Below, piece after piece: positions 63,940-64,000 of a DNA stretch of 64,000 nucleotides; the stretch's first letter is position 1; each line of letters starts with the position of its first letter. The stretch covers positions 7,752 through 71,751 of the forward strand of contig NZ_LSRS01000008.1 in the NCBI RefSeq assembly GCF_009932395.1, read 5' to 3'. The notes beneath the pieces are model-generated. The model saw nothing but the letters and a program-made list of their open reading frames with translations. It did not search any database and was not told where the DNA came from. This DNA comes from Sporotomaculum syntrophicum (GTDB lineage Bacteria > Bacillota > Desulfotomaculia > Desulfotomaculales > Desulfallaceae). A program made the position numbers and the translations under genes.

Positions 63940-64000
63940 ATGTCTGAGCAGCCGGTTGTAAAAACCTACCGTGTCGAGGGCTTCTCTTGAGTGAGCTGTG
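63940..64000 (+). CDS. CadA-like P1B-ATPase, 5' end only; in-frame TGA in the CxxC motif
   Basis: The window ends 20 codons into this gene. MSEQPVVKTYRVEGFS, then TGA (63988-63990), then VSC. CadA proteins start the same way, with YRV-x-GF-x-C-x-x-C. The TGA occupies exactly the first Cys of the metal-binding CxxC, with VSC giving the second Cys. It could be a selenocysteine codon (UxxC), a nonsense mutation or a sequencing error; the SECIS region lies past the window. AAAGGGGTGA ribosome site; 40 bases after cadC. Confidence 0.7.

Noticed and set aside
1-64000. tRNA or rRNA genes
   Set aside because: No cloverleaf with GGTTCGAATCC-type T-loop and CCA end and no rRNA core sequence was noticed by eye; a tRNAscan run would be decisive.

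Overview
The window reads as chromosomal DNA of an anaerobic, endospore-forming Firmicute of the Clostridia, most likely the Desulfotomaculum/Pelotomaculum (Peptococcaceae) group. Support: CotF-type spore-coat genes, copper-amine-oxidase N-terminal repeats on secreted proteins, an [FeFe]-hydrogenase-like protein, a tungstate-binding protein, sigma-A promoters with AGGAGG-type ribosome sites, frequent GTG/TTG starts and many intrinsic terminators. The genus is inferred from gene content only. No rRNA or tRNA gene was seen.

Layout. 1-3880: the leader-distal part of a very large CRISPR array (60 repeats in view) whose leader and cas genes lie left of the window. 4200-5456: small regulator/membrane-protein operon and a coiled-coil protein. 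5720-8845: two flavoproteins and a zinc-ribbon protein. 9000-15767: [FeFe]-hydrogenase-like protein, CPBP protease, secreted GH18-like and NamZ-like cell-wall proteins, cold-shock protein. 15868-24157: MFS exporter with a doubled operator, Tyr-rich secreted protein, deoC, a HAD-YbaK fusion, copA and citrate synthase. 24473-28430: adenine deaminase-like protein, then two molybdenum/tungsten-cofactor-type riboswitches, one before an orphan tupA and one before an unknown gene. 28521-32858: MrfA-like helicase and a TPP riboswitch controlling thiC. 32893-33872: a tandem pair of about 508-bp noncoding units built from a degenerate 20-21-nt repeat and ending in hairpins; this is the least explained element. 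34050-46847: AAA ATPase, upp, M48 protease, Gre-like factor, CAP protein, YbhGFSR-like efflux operon, spore-coat genes and a CarD-family regulator.

47224-58446 is a defence island: a complete type I-MYXAN (Dev-type) operon, cas6-cas3-cas8-cas7-cas5-cas4/1-cas2, followed by its leader and a 36-repeat array. Next come a two-repeat orphan array with a type I-C-like repeat and an IS256-family transposase remnant. Three unrelated CRISPR repeat families therefore occur in one window.

58817-64000 is a metal-homeostasis region: a MarR regulator with palindromic sites, an Fe-S protein, a CbiM-CbiQ-CbiO nickel/cobalt ECF importer and a CadC-type ArsR repressor. The window ends 20 codons into a CadA-like P-type ATPase. 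Its heavy-metal CxxC motif carries an in-frame TGA at the first Cys position, which may encode selenocysteine.
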